Positions 7,842 to 16,002 of a stretch of 24,633 bases of DNA are shown one piece after another (position 1 is the stretch's first letter; each line of letters begins with the position of its first letter). The stretch is taken from the NCBI GenBank assembly GCA_014799765.1, contig JAAVHK010000110.1, positions 1-24,633 of the forward strand, given 5' to 3'. Under the pieces are notes generated by a model. That model was not told the DNA's origin. It worked only from the letters and a program-made list of their open reading frames with translations, and did no database searches. The translations under genes and the position numbers were made by a program. The DNA comes from Ruminococcus sp. Lineage in GTDB: Bacteria > Bacillota > Clostridia > Oscillospirales > Ruminococcaceae.

Positions 7842-10151
7842 TCATGTCCGGACTGTATAGGTACAATCTTTTACGGTATTGAAAATAATAACGCCGTTCT
7901 CAATACGTGAGCCGACTGTTTCGCCGTCACTGACTATGCTTACTACACAACCGGTACGTATATGACATTCAGTGTCATAATCAGATGTTATCCGTGCTGA
8001 TTTAAGTTTACCGTTCTGCCAGTCGATATCAACAGTGAATCCGCCTTTAGCACGTAATCCGTATATATGACCGTCTGCCCATTCGTCAGGAAGAGCAGGC
8101 AAAAGAACTATTTCACCGTCCACGCCCTGCCTAAGTGGCTGTATTAATGCAGCCGCTCCCCCGCAATTGCCGTCAATACGGAAATCCGGACTTTTATTCA
8201 GCATATCAGGACTTGTCGAGTATGCAAGAAGATTTTTTATATTTTCGTATACCATACGGCTATCGTGAAGTCTCGCCCACATATTAGCAATCCACGCACA
8301 ACTCCAGCCGGTATGACCACCGCCGTGTATAAGACGTCTTATTAATGTAGCTCTTCCGGCGTCGGCGAGTTTAGGGGTTTTATATGGTGTAATCAAATCT
8401 GCCGGATAAAGTGCGAAAAGTTGCGATATATGTCTGTGACCGACTTCTACTTCATCGTAATCTATTGCCCATTCCTTTATCTGACCATATTTTCCGATTT
8501 CAATAGGCGGAAGTTTTTTCAGAAGTCCTGTAAGTTTTTTTGAAAAAGTCTTGTCTTTGCCGAGAATTTCAGCCGATTTTATGACATTCCTGAAAAGTAC
8601 GGTTATAATCTGTGTATCCATAGATGCACCCATACACAGACAACCTTTCACACCGTCGGCGGTGAGGTAGGTATTTTCCGGTGATACCGACGGACACGTT
8701 ACAAGTTTACCGTCTTCGTTTTCCGTAAGATAGTTCACGAAAAATTCAGCGGATTCTTTCATGATGTGGTACTTTTCGGCGAGGAAATCTTTGTCAAGCG
8801 TATATTCATAATGTTCAAATATATGCAGTGCAAGCCATGCTCCGCCTGTAACCCATATAGTCGATGGCAGAAACATATCCTGTGGTGCGGTATCTCCCCA
8901 TATATCCGTATTATGATGACATACAAAACCTTTTTCAATACCGTACATTTCCTTAGCTGTTATACGTCCGTTTTTACAGATACGCTCCAGTAAGTCGAAA
9001 AGAGGCATATGACATTCCGGAAGATTACAGCTTTCTGCAATCCAGTAGTTCATCTGTGTACTGAAATTAACACTGTATCGGCTTCCTAACGGTGCGTTCA
9101 TACTGTCGTTCCATATGCCCTGAATAGTCATAGGCTGACTTCCGGCACGGCTTCCGGCAATCATGAGATAACGGCTGTAATTGAAATACAATTCAATCAG
9201 TTTGTTATCGTGAATAAGTCGCTGACATTCCTTGTTATCGAGTTCATTTCCACGAAGTCGGGCTATTCTCCTGTCGGTAGTGAGGGCGGAAATATTTTCG
9301 TCTCCGGAATTGTTATCGAGTGATAATTCAACACGTTCAAAAAGTTCCCTGTAGTCGCTGACGTGTCTGTAGAAAAGTTCGTCGTATTCGCATTGTAAAG
9401 CCATTTCCGCATCTATCTGTGCGGATTCGATATAATTTTTTGTATAGAAACTTGTCTTGACGGAAAATACTATTGTAACTTCGTCGGCGTTCCGGACTGA
9501 TATTTTATTACCGAGTGTGCGTATAGTACCGCCTGTTGCCTTAGCTCCGAGAACTCCGGCAAACATTATACCCATACCGCCGGTATATAGTATCATATTT
9601 TCGGCGTAAGGTCTGTTTTCGTCGTAATAATCGTTTCTGCCGTCGATATAGCACGATAATGTAATCATAGCCGGTTCAGACGACGTTATATTTATTACTA
9701 TTACATCGTCGGGGGCTGAGGCGAAAATTTTTCTTGTATATACAACGCCGTTCACGCTGAAAGAAGTTTCCGCTATAGCATCGGCGATATCAAGACTACG
9801 TGAATATTCACGGACTTTGCCATTCAAGTCCATATCTATGTATAAATTTCCTAATGGCATATATCTACGCATATCCGGTGTGACGCCCTGCATTTTCTGG
9901 AATGCAATTTTTTCAGCTTCGGGAATGTTTCCGGCTTTTATGAGTTCACGGACTTCATGGAAACCCTCCTGTGAATCAGGGTTCACACGGTGACGGAGAT
10001 TTCCGGACCATACGGAATCTTCATTCAGGGTGATGATTTCATTTTTCGGTCTGCCGTAAACCATACCGCCTAATCTGCCGTTGCCTACCGGACAAGACCA
10101 GCCGGAATCTTCTGCCGGACTGTCGTATTTCAGTAAAGTTTCATTGTTCAT
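7842..10151 (-). CDS. GH95 alpha-L-fucosidase-type glycoside hydrolase
   Basis: Family GH95 removes terminal alpha-linked L-fucose (or L-galactose) from glycans such as xyloglucan or fucosylated oligosaccharides, with inversion. The 769-residue length and block order are typical: GWSCPVGNGRLGGMVYG near the N-terminus, LNEDSVWSG, IQGIWNDSM, TQMNYWIAES, CPSVSPENTY (expected general acid Glu), HTGWSCAWIANMWARL and RIDGNCGGAAAL (expected catalytic Asp). One difference stands out: the active-site NIN triplet before the QMNYW block reads NFS, so the second Asn is Ser. There is no signal peptide, so it should act in the cytoplasm on imported oligosaccharides. AAGGAG lies upstream of the ATG. It is the first gene of the operon with GH26 and the HAD-like gene. 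Confidence 0.92.
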   Translation of the reverse strand: MNNETLLKYDSPAEDSGWSCPVGNGRLGGMVYGRPKNEIITLNEDSVWSGNLRHRVNPDSQEGFHEVRELIKAGNIPEAEKIAFQKMQGVTPDMRRYMPLGNLYIDMDLNGKVREYSRSLDIADAIAETSFSVNGVVYTRKIFASAPDDVIVINITSSEPAMITLSCYIDGRNDYYDENRPYAENMILYTGGMGIMFAGVLGAKATGGTIRTLGNKISVRNADEVTIVFSVKTSFYTKNYIESAQIDAEMALQCEYDELFYRHVSDYRELFERVELSLDNNSGDENISALTTDRRIARLRGNELDNKECQRLIHDNKLIELYFNYSRYLMIAGSRAGSQPMTIQGIWNDSMNAPLGSRYSVNFSTQMNYWIAESCNLPECHMPLFDLLERICKNGRITAKEMYGIEKGFVCHHNTDIWGDTAPQDMFLPSTIWVTGGAWLALHIFEHYEYTLDKDFLAEKYHIMKESAEFFVNYLTENEDGKLVTCPSVSPENTYLTADGVKGCLCMGASMDTQIITVLFRNVIKSAEILGKDKTFSKKLTGLLKKLPPIEIGKYGQIKEWAIDYDEVEVGHRHISQLFALYPADLITPYKTPKLADAGRATLIRRLIHGGGHTGWSCAWIANMWARLHDSRMVYENIKNLLAYSTSPDMLNKSPDFRIDGNCGGAAALIQPLRQGVDGEIVLLPALPDEWADGHIYGLRAKGGFTVDIDWQNGKLKSARITSDYDTECHIRTGCVVSIVSDGETVGSRIENGVIIFNTVKDCTYTVRT

Positions 10152-10196
10152 AAAAAATACTCCTTAAAGTTTTCAGAGACTTTCTGTTATCAGTTT

Positions 10197-10225
10197 ATTA
10201 TACCACACTTCAGACCATTTTGCAA
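10197..10225 (-). promoter_or_regulatory. Promoter of the GH95-GH26-HAD operon
   Basis: On the minus strand: TTGCAA (complement of 10220-10225), a 17-base spacer ending in TGG (extended -10), then TATAAT (complement of 10197-10202). The start site would be about 40 bases before the GH95 ATG. Confidence 0.75.
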
Positions 10226-10377
10226 ACTTCCGGCGTAATTCTGAAAAAATTCATAAATATTGCAACTTCATGAGCAGGTGTTTTATGCAGTTATACCATA
10301 AATAAGCCTTACAGGCGGAAAATGTCAGATAAAGTCAGGGGGAATTTATTGTTTTATTTAAAAAAATCGTAAAACTA

Positions 10378-10406
10378 ATGACAAACCGGAAAAAATATGT
10401 TATAAT
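10378..10406 (+). promoter_or_regulatory. Promoter of the flippase gene
   Basis: ATGACA at 10378-10383 and TATAAT at 10401-10406 with a 17-base spacer, 41 bases before the ATG at 10448. Confidence 0.8.
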
Positions 10407-10447
10407 AAGTTAGATGTACCAAAATTTTCCGGAGTGTGAAAAAAATT

Positions 10448-11914
10448 ATGAACAAATATACAAATCTTGCAAAAAATACCCTTGTATTTGCCATAGGAAA
10501 TTTCGGGTCAAAAATACTTGTAATTCTCCTTACGAGGCTGTATTCAAACAACATCAATCCTGCCGACAGCAGTACGAAAGAACTTCTTGAAATAACTGCT
10601 AATTTTCTTCTGCCGATATTCACGTTTTCAATGTCGGAAGCCGTCATACGTTACGGTCTTGACAGGAAGTACAAAAAACGGGAAGTCTTTACAACATCAA
10701 TGATACTGAATTTTACAGGACTTGTTCTTATGTTCCTGTTGTTTCCGGCGATACGACGAATACCGTTTCTTAACTTTGTGGACGGCTATTCAATGCAGTT
10801 ACTGGTATATGTATGTACTTCTTCAATACGTTCACTGTGTTCGCAGTTCCTCAGGGCGAGAGGTCGTGTTAAATTATATGCCTTTGACGGCGTTCTTGCC
10901 ACTCTGACGCTTTTCATTTTCAACGTTGTTTTCATATCTAATATGAAAATGGGCGTCAAAGGTTTTATGCTTTCTGTTATACTTTCAGATGCCTGTTCAG
11001 CGTTGTTCATATTCTTTGTATCGGATATGAAAAGATATACCGGTATAAAATATTTCAACAGAAAACTTGCAAAAAGTATGCTGAAATTTGCCGTACCGCT
11101 TATTCCTACTGTAATTATGTGGGTTATAACAGGTTTTTCCGACAGACTTTTCATACGCTACATGAAAAGCAATGTTGTACAGCTTGGTGAAGACGCTGCC
11201 GGTATATACGGTTATGCTACAAAAATTCCTAATCTTATATCAATGATTTCAACTATTTTCTTTCAGGCATGGAATATGTCCGCCATACAGGAAAATAACT
11301 CAAGGGACAGAAGTAAATTCTATGAAAAAGTCTATACGGCTTACGAAGCTATATTGTTTATTGCCTCGGCGTTGCTCATTGCCGGTACTAAAATAATAAC
11401 ACCGCTCCTTGTAAGTGACAAGAAATTCAGCGAATACGGTGACGTATATGTTTATACACCTATTCTTGTAGTTGCGGTACTTTTCATGTGCCTTGACCAG
11501 TTCTTAAGCAGTATATATACCGCTACTAAACATACTACCAATTCATTCTGGACAAGTTTTGTTGCAAGTATAGCAAATATCGTACTCAATTATTTCCTGA
11601 TTCCCGTGTGGGGCATACAAGGTGCATCTATAGCAACTTTCCTCAGTTACTATCTGTGCTTCTGGGTAAGAATTATTGACGCAAGATATTATATACACTT
11701 CCGGTTTAATGGTGTACGTTCGATAGTAAATACAACATTTATACTTCTTATGTGCGTATTCATAGCAAAAACTCCTAAATTATACGGTTTATGGATAACA
11801 CTTCTTCTTATACTCATTCTGATTATAAACTATAAGGCATTACTTCTTACGGTAAACAAATTTGCCATGAGATTCACCGGAAGAATCAGAAATGCAAGAC
11901 CTTTAAGAAAATAA
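10448..11914 (+). CDS. Polysaccharide flippase-type membrane transporter (MOP superfamily, RfbX/Wzx-like)
   Basis: A 488-residue integral membrane protein with about 12-14 hydrophobic segments. It belongs to the MATE/MVF-like superfamily that flips lipid-linked saccharides across the cytoplasmic membrane. Typical features are the N-terminal NTLVFAIGNFGSKILVILLTRLY, the FAVPLIPTVIMW segment in the middle, a charged DRLFIRY after it, and the C-terminal half beginning at YVYTPILVV. The cargo cannot be told. GTG at 10436 is in frame but has the GGAG only one base upstream; ATG at 10448, 13 bases after the same GGAG, is preferred though the spacing is long. No glycosyltransferase genes are adjacent, so it is a stand-alone flippase. 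The next gene has its own promoter. Confidence 0.88.
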   Translation: MNKYTNLAKNTLVFAIGNFGSKILVILLTRLYSNNINPADSSTKELLEITANFLLPIFTFSMSEAVIRYGLDRKYKKREVFTTSMILNFTGLVLMFLLFPAIRRIPFLNFVDGYSMQLLVYVCTSSIRSLCSQFLRARGRVKLYAFDGVLATLTLFIFNVVFISNMKMGVKGFMLSVILSDACSALFIFFVSDMKRYTGIKYFNRKLAKSMLKFAVPLIPTVIMWVITGFSDRLFIRYMKSNVVQLGEDAAGIYGYATKIPNLISMISTIFFQAWNMSAIQENNSRDRSKFYEKVYTAYEAILFIASALLIAGTKIITPLLVSDKKFSEYGDVYVYTPILVVAVLFMCLDQFLSSIYTATKHTTNSFWTSFVASIANIVLNYFLIPVWGIQGASIATFLSYYLCFWVRIIDARYYIHFRFNGVRSIVNTTFILLMCVFIAKTPKLYGLWITLLLILILIINYKALLLTVNKFAMRFTGRIRNARPLRK

Positions 11915-11947
11915 TATTTATTAAATTATTAAAAAATATCAGAAATG

Positions 11948-11976
11948 TTGAAATCACTGTAAATATGTGTTATAAT
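11948..11976 (+). promoter_or_regulatory. Promoter of the signal-peptidase-like gene
   Basis: TTGAAA at 11948-11953, a 17-base spacer ending in TGT (extended -10), TATAAT at 11971-11976. Confidence 0.8.
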
Positions 11977-12028
11977 AAAATATAATTACCTTAAACGGAA
12001 AAATAAGTAAAAAAGGATGGGATATTCT

Positions 12029-13255
12029 ATGAAAAAGAAGAAATTTTCGGTTCTGAGGTGTTTTATCTCGATAATATGCCTGCTGTTTATAGTTTCAGCC
12101 GTGGGAATAAATATTATATACTCACAGAAAAAAACTCCTGACTTTATGGGAAGATATTTCTATATAGTCACCGAAAGAGATACAAATGGTATAAACGATA
12201 TTACGCAGGGAGCAGCTATAATAGCTAAAGAAGCCTCAGGAATAAGCATAGCACAGAAAGACCTTGTATTATGCAGTCCGTCCGGAGATGCCAATAATCT
12301 GAGACTCTGCGGTATTTTCAACGTCATTACAGATGAGGACGGTACTGAAAAATATCAGCTTTATTACGACGGTCACGAAGATAACGCCGAACTTATCACC
12401 AAAGACAGTATAAAAGCTGTCTGTACCGGCTATCCCGAAAGTGTTGAACTCGGAAAATTTATTACTTTCACAAGAAGTATTCCTGGTATAGTTGTTGAAC
12501 TTATTATACCGTGCATTATTTTACTGGTATTCTTTATTTCCCGACTTGCTTCAAAAGATGAGGACGAAGACGAAGAAATACCTGATTTCAAATCTGAAAA
12601 ACGTACTCCCGAAAGAAAGAAAACACAGTCGGCTACCGGTAATCCGTTATTTGAACCCTCACAGGAAATATCCTCTTCCGGTGAACTCGAAAGAAAAAAA
12701 CAGTCCATAGCAGAAAATTTCACACAGAAAAAAGTAAATCCGGATTCACCTTATCAGAAAGAAAAAGAACGTACTATGCAGTTTAAAGCAAGCCGTCCGG
12801 AAAATACAAAAAATATTCCACGTACATCACCTGCTCCGTCCGCCGACAAGATAAGAGAAGACATTCGCCGTAAAAATGACTACGAAGGAACACATATCAG
12901 AAAAGCTGACACTCCGGAAAAAGAAACCGTTCCTAAGACTATTAAACCTGTAAAGCCGATTACACCTGTAAAATCTTCTTCTACTTACGCAAAACCGGAA
13001 ATATCAGATGATAATACAGAAGTTATTTCAGACTCTCCTGTTACGGAAATTTCTTCCGCTCCCGAAGATACAAGAAACAGTGTTGAGGAAATAAAAAACA
13101 ATATCAACAGGAAATACGAACCGAAAAGAAGCAGTTCACCGGATATTTCCGACATTTTAAACCGTTCTGAAACAAGTCGACGCAAACGCAATGTTTCTGA
13201 CATGACCGTTGATGACCTGCTCCGTATTATAGAGGAAGAAAAGAAAAAACTCTGA
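12029..13255 (+). CDS. Signal-peptidase-I-like (SipW-like) membrane protein lacking catalytic residues, with long cytoplasmic tail
   Basis: A 408-residue protein. Membrane helix 1 is at about 8-30, an external domain at about 30-150, helix 2 at about 155-177 (IPGIVVELIIPCIILLVFF), then a charged, Ser/Pro-rich, probably disordered tail of about 230 residues ending in a helix (DDLLRIIEEEKKKL). The external domain follows SipW-like signal peptidases: FYIV at the catalytic region, then GAAIIAKEASGISIAQKDLVLC in place of G-D-x-V-I-V-K ... GD-V-I-T-F, and ITDEDGTEKYQLYYDG in place of the T-H-R-I to TKGDAN stretch. The S-x-M catalytic Ser motif and the T-H-R-I motif are absent, so it is probably not a protease (inference). 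The start at 12029 is preferred; the upstream ATG at 12017 overlaps the AAAGGA site. Role unknown; neighbours suggest envelope function. Confidence 0.72.
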   Translation: MKKKKFSVLRCFISIICLLFIVSAVGINIIYSQKKTPDFMGRYFYIVTERDTNGINDITQGAAIIAKEASGISIAQKDLVLCSPSGDANNLRLCGIFNVITDEDGTEKYQLYYDGHEDNAELITKDSIKAVCTGYPESVELGKFITFTRSIPGIVVELIIPCIILLVFFISRLASKDEDEDEEIPDFKSEKRTPERKKTQSATGNPLFEPSQEISSSGELERKKQSIAENFTQKKVNPDSPYQKEKERTMQFKASRPENTKNIPRTSPAPSADKIREDIRRKNDYEGTHIRKADTPEKETVPKTIKPVKPITPVKSSSTYAKPEISDDNTEVISDSPVTEISSAPEDTRNSVEEIKNNINRKYEPKRSSSPDISDILNRSETSRRKRNVSDMTVDDLLRIIEEEKKKL

Positions 13256-13259
13256 TTCT

Positions 13260-13290
13260 AAAAAAAAACCGTTCCGGCGGTTTTTTTTTA
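13260..13290 (+). terminator. Intrinsic terminator after the signal-peptidase-like gene
   Basis: A8-CCG at 13261-13271, loop TTCCGG, CGG-T8 at 13278-13288. Only three G-C pairs, but with a long A/T extension; it begins 5 bases after the stop codon. Confidence 0.8.
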
Positions 13291-13344
13291 TAAATAATTT
13301 TATACGGTCTGCGTATAATAACTTTACATAACCCGTGAACTGAC

Positions 13345-13373
13345 TTGACAAATTATATCATGTTATGTATAAT
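13345..13373 (+). promoter_or_regulatory. Promoter of the membrane-anchored cyclophilin-like gene
   Basis: TTGACA at 13345-13350, 17-base spacer, TATAAT at 13368-13373: full consensus. It rules out an in-frame ATG at 13365, which lies just before the -10 box, as the translation start. Confidence 0.88.
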
Positions 13374-13412
13374 ATTATATGGTACTTTAAAATAATTTGT
13401 GAGGAAATCAGT

Positions 13413-14201
13413 ATGCATAACAACAAAAACAAAAACTTTACTAAAACTCTTATTATTATGATAGTCATTGCCGGACTTCTTACACTCGGAATGATGATTC
13501 TTGAGCAGGTACGGAAAAACAATGATACTTATGTAACCATTGACCTTGACAATCTTAATCTCGTACAGCTTGACGGCGTAAAAGACGGTGACCCGATTGC
13601 AATTTTTGAAACTTCTATCGGTGAGATACGTTTTGTGTTATATCCGGAATACTCACCTGAAGCAGTTGCAAATTTTACCGAACTTGTCGACAGCGGTTAC
13701 TATGACGGAACTTATTTCTATAACTCCGAAAGCGGTGTATATTCTTCTGCCGGTTCAAAACAGAAAGACGGCGAATATTTACACGGAGACAGGCACGAAA
13801 GAATACCTCGTGAATTAAGTCAGGATTTATGGACTTTCAAGGGGGCTGTCTGCTGTGCTACTACAGATTTTGACAGAAATTTCAAGGAAATGCTTCTCGG
13901 TGGTGGTACTTACTATTGCGGAAGCCGTCTTAATTTCCTGAATACTATCGAATTTACCGACGAATTAAAAGAACAGTTCAGGGCATCTGATACAAGTGAG
14001 GAACTTGTTGAAGCGTTTATTGAAAATGGCGGTATTCCGAATTTTTCACAACAGATGACCGTTATCGGACAGGTTTATGAGGGTCTTGACATTGTTGAAA
14101 AACTCGCCTCACTTGAATCCACTGATAATGGTTACTATAAAATCCCGAATGAAGATATTATGATTATTTCCGCAAAAACTGATATATATTCCGGTGAATA
14201 A
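13413..14201 (+). CDS. Membrane-anchored divergent cyclophilin-type protein
   Basis: A 262-residue protein with an uncleaved N-terminal membrane helix (about 10-29, LIIMIVIAGLLTLGMMIL) and an external cyclophilin-like domain: IAIFETSIGEIRFVLYPEYSPEAV, NFTELVDSGYYDGTYF, and near the end MTVIGQVYEGLDIVEKLA. Cyclophilins isomerise prolyl peptide bonds. Here the catalytic F-H-R is replaced by F-Y-N, the F-M-I-Q-G-G-D block is missing and G-S-Q-F-x-I is not recognisable, so isomerase activity is doubtful and a chaperone or scaffold role is possible (inference). The start at 13413 has GAGG 8 bases upstream and a consensus promoter 40 bases before it. It is adjacent to, and a paralogue of, the tandem cyclophilin at 14351. 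Confidence 0.8.
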   Translation: MHNNKNKNFTKTLIIMIVIAGLLTLGMMILEQVRKNNDTYVTIDLDNLNLVQLDGVKDGDPIAIFETSIGEIRFVLYPEYSPEAVANFTELVDSGYYDGTYFYNSESGVYSSAGSKQKDGEYLHGDRHERIPRELSQDLWTFKGAVCCATTDFDRNFKEMLLGGGTYYCGSRLNFLNTIEFTDELKEQFRASDTSEELVEAFIENGGIPNFSQQMTVIGQVYEGLDIVEKLASLESTDNGYYKIPNEDIMIISAKTDIYSGE

Positions 14202-14277
14202 TTACGGCATTTCAGTAAAAAAATTATATGTTTTTCCGGTGTCTTTGACATATTGTTACAAATTTAACCGGAAACTA

Positions 14278-14306
14278 TTTACAAATAAAAAATTATGTTG
14301 TATAAT
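14278..14306 (+). promoter_or_regulatory. Promoter of the tandem-cyclophilin lipoprotein gene
   Basis: TTTACA at 14278-14283, 17-base spacer, TATAAT at 14301-14306, 44 bases before the ATG. Confidence 0.78.
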
Positions 14307-14350
14307 TAATAAGCAAATCAATTATCATTTTGAATAGGAGTTAAGAATTT

Positions 14351-15913
14351 ATGTTAAAGAAAATGCTGGCTGTACTTGTCTGTACATTCACGATTACAAG
14401 CGTTTTTTCTTCGTGCGGGAAAGAAGCTGAAATCGTTGAAAATTCAAGTCTCGAATCTGTAGACGATACAGTTAAATCAAATGTATCAATTGCTAATTTT
14501 ACAGCACCTCAGAAAGACGATACCATAATTACTATGAATATCCGTGACTATGGTGCGGTAAAAATAAGACTGTTTCCGGAATACGCTGACAAGGGCGTTG
14601 AAAACTTCATAGGACTTGCCGAAAAAGGTTACTATGACGGACTTACTTTCCACAGAGTTATACAGGATTTCATGATACAGGGCGGTGACCCTAACGGTAA
14701 CGGTACGGGTGGCGAATCCATATGGGGCGGTAAATTCGATGGCGGTACTGACCCTCATCTCATTAACTGTGCCGGTGCATTGGCTTACGCTAACAGCGGT
14801 TCGTTACCTGGTAGCGATGCACCTCCGACATCTACTGACGGAAGCCAGTTCTATATAGTAACCGGTACAGTATGTTCCGAAAGCGATATTGATTACTACA
14901 AGGACGCCGGTTATAATATATCCGACGAAGCTAAAGCTATCTACACTACAGCCGGTGGTACTCCTTGGCTTGACGGTAGTTATACTGTATTCGGTCAGGT
15001 CTTTGACGGTCTCGATATTATTTTCCAGATACAGAATGTCACTACTGATACCGGCAACGACAAGCCTATGAAAGATGTTATTATAGATTCCGTAACCGTC
15101 GACAAGTACAACGGTGAAGACCTCAACTGGTACATTACCGACTATGAGGGTTATGACGTACAGTCAGCTGAACAGGAAACACTTCCGGTTGAACAAGTTC
15201 CTGTAAAGAATTTCACTGAACCTGAAATAGGCGACAAGATAGTAAGCATGACTTTAAAAGACTATGGCGAAGTAAAAATACGTCTGTTTCCGGAATACGC
15301 CGACAAGGGTGTAGAAAACTTCCTCGGACTTGCCGAACAAGGTTACTATGACGGACTTACTTTCCACAGAATCATAAACGATTTCATGATACAGGGCGGT
15401 GACCCTGAAGGCACCGGACGTGGTGGCGAATCCATATGGGGCGGTGAGTTTGAAGGCGGTACAGATGCACATCTTATACACTGTGCCGGTGCGGTCTCAT
15501 ACGCCAACAGCGGTGCAACGTCCACTAACGGAAGTCAGTTCTTTATCGTGACCGGTGAGGTCTATGACGACGAAAGCCTTTCCGCTTACGAAAATTACGG
15601 CTACAGTTTCACTGATGAAGCTAAGGAAATCTATAAAACAAACGGCGGTACACCGTTCCTTGACGGCGGTTATACTGTATTCGGTCAGGTATATGACGGT
15701 CTTGACATTATTTTTGAAGTCCAGCAGGTTACAACCGACGAAAATGATAAACCATTTGAAGATGTCATAATAGAATCCATGAAAGTCGGCGAATACGACG
15801 GTAGCGGTGTCAAGTGGAATCTTTCCGACTATGAGGGAATTTCACCTGCTCCGGACGATACCGCAACAGACGATACCGTTTCTGACGATACAGCCGGTGA
15901 GATACTTGAATAA
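14351..15913 (+). CDS. Lipoprotein with two tandem cyclophilin-type peptidylprolyl isomerase domains
   Basis: A 520-residue extracytoplasmic foldase candidate. Residues 1-21 are a lipoprotein signal (VFSSC, lipidated Cys22). Domain 1 (about 50-255) and domain 2 (about 288-495) are near-copies 238 residues apart. Both keep the catalytic Arg (Arg102 and Arg340 in LTFHR), FMIQGGDP, GGESIWGG and GSQF with I-V-T-G. The usual C-terminal active-site His is Tyr in both (GSYTVFGQV, GGYTVFGQV), as in many bacterial forms. A GAPDAPP-like insertion (about 155-163) is present only in domain 1. The tail is Asp/Thr-rich (DDTATDDTVSDD). TAGGAG lies before the ATG. The protein would assist folding of exported proteins at the outer face of the membrane. 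murA follows. Confidence 0.92.
   Translation: MLKKMLAVLVCTFTITSVFSSCGKEAEIVENSSLESVDDTVKSNVSIANFTAPQKDDTIITMNIRDYGAVKIRLFPEYADKGVENFIGLAEKGYYDGLTFHRVIQDFMIQGGDPNGNGTGGESIWGGKFDGGTDPHLINCAGALAYANSGSLPGSDAPPTSTDGSQFYIVTGTVCSESDIDYYKDAGYNISDEAKAIYTTAGGTPWLDGSYTVFGQVFDGLDIIFQIQNVTTDTGNDKPMKDVIIDSVTVDKYNGEDLNWYITDYEGYDVQSAEQETLPVEQVPVKNFTEPEIGDKIVSMTLKDYGEVKIRLFPEYADKGVENFLGLAEQGYYDGLTFHRIINDFMIQGGDPEGTGRGGESIWGGEFEGGTDAHLIHCAGAVSYANSGATSTNGSQFFIVTGEVYDDESLSAYENYGYSFTDEAKEIYKTNGGTPFLDGGYTVFGQVYDGLDIIFEVQQVTTDENDKPFEDVIIESMKVGEYDGSGVKWNLSDYEGISPAPDDTATDDTVSDDTAGEILE
14573..15520 (+). repeat. Internal duplication: two cyclophilin units, offset 714 bases
   Basis: The DNA beginning at 14573 and at 15287 is strongly similar over roughly 200 bases, with differences mostly at third codon positions. 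The offset is exactly 238 codons. This points to an in-frame tandem duplication within one gene. Confidence 0.8.
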
Positions 15914-16002
15914 TTAAGTTATATAATTTAATTTATATATATTCCTGCTTGTGTAGAACAGGAGCAGAGAAAAAATTTCCTGAGATAAGGAGAGAGTTTA
16001 TA

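Larger units (their letters stand above)
10152..10447. other. Divergent intergenic region between GH95 operon and flippase gene
   Basis: About 296 bases with no credible gene. It holds one good sigma-A promoter facing each way, at 10197-10225 (-) and 10378-10406 (+). Between them, 10226-10377 is AT-rich; I saw no clear operator dyad or riboswitch there. Confidence 0.7.

Noticed and set aside
13365..13412. Longer start of the membrane cyclophilin at ATG 13365
   Set aside because: This ATG lies just upstream of the -10 box of a perfect promoter, so it would not be in the mRNA.
14244..14275. Second TTGACA upstream of the tandem cyclophilin gene
   Set aside because: No acceptable -10 at 16-18 bases; the TTTACA/TATAAT pair downstream is better.
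15949..16002. Longer MurA start at ATG 15949
   Set aside because: The 18 extra residues do not resemble MurA N-termini, and a good AAGGAG sits correctly before TTG 16003.
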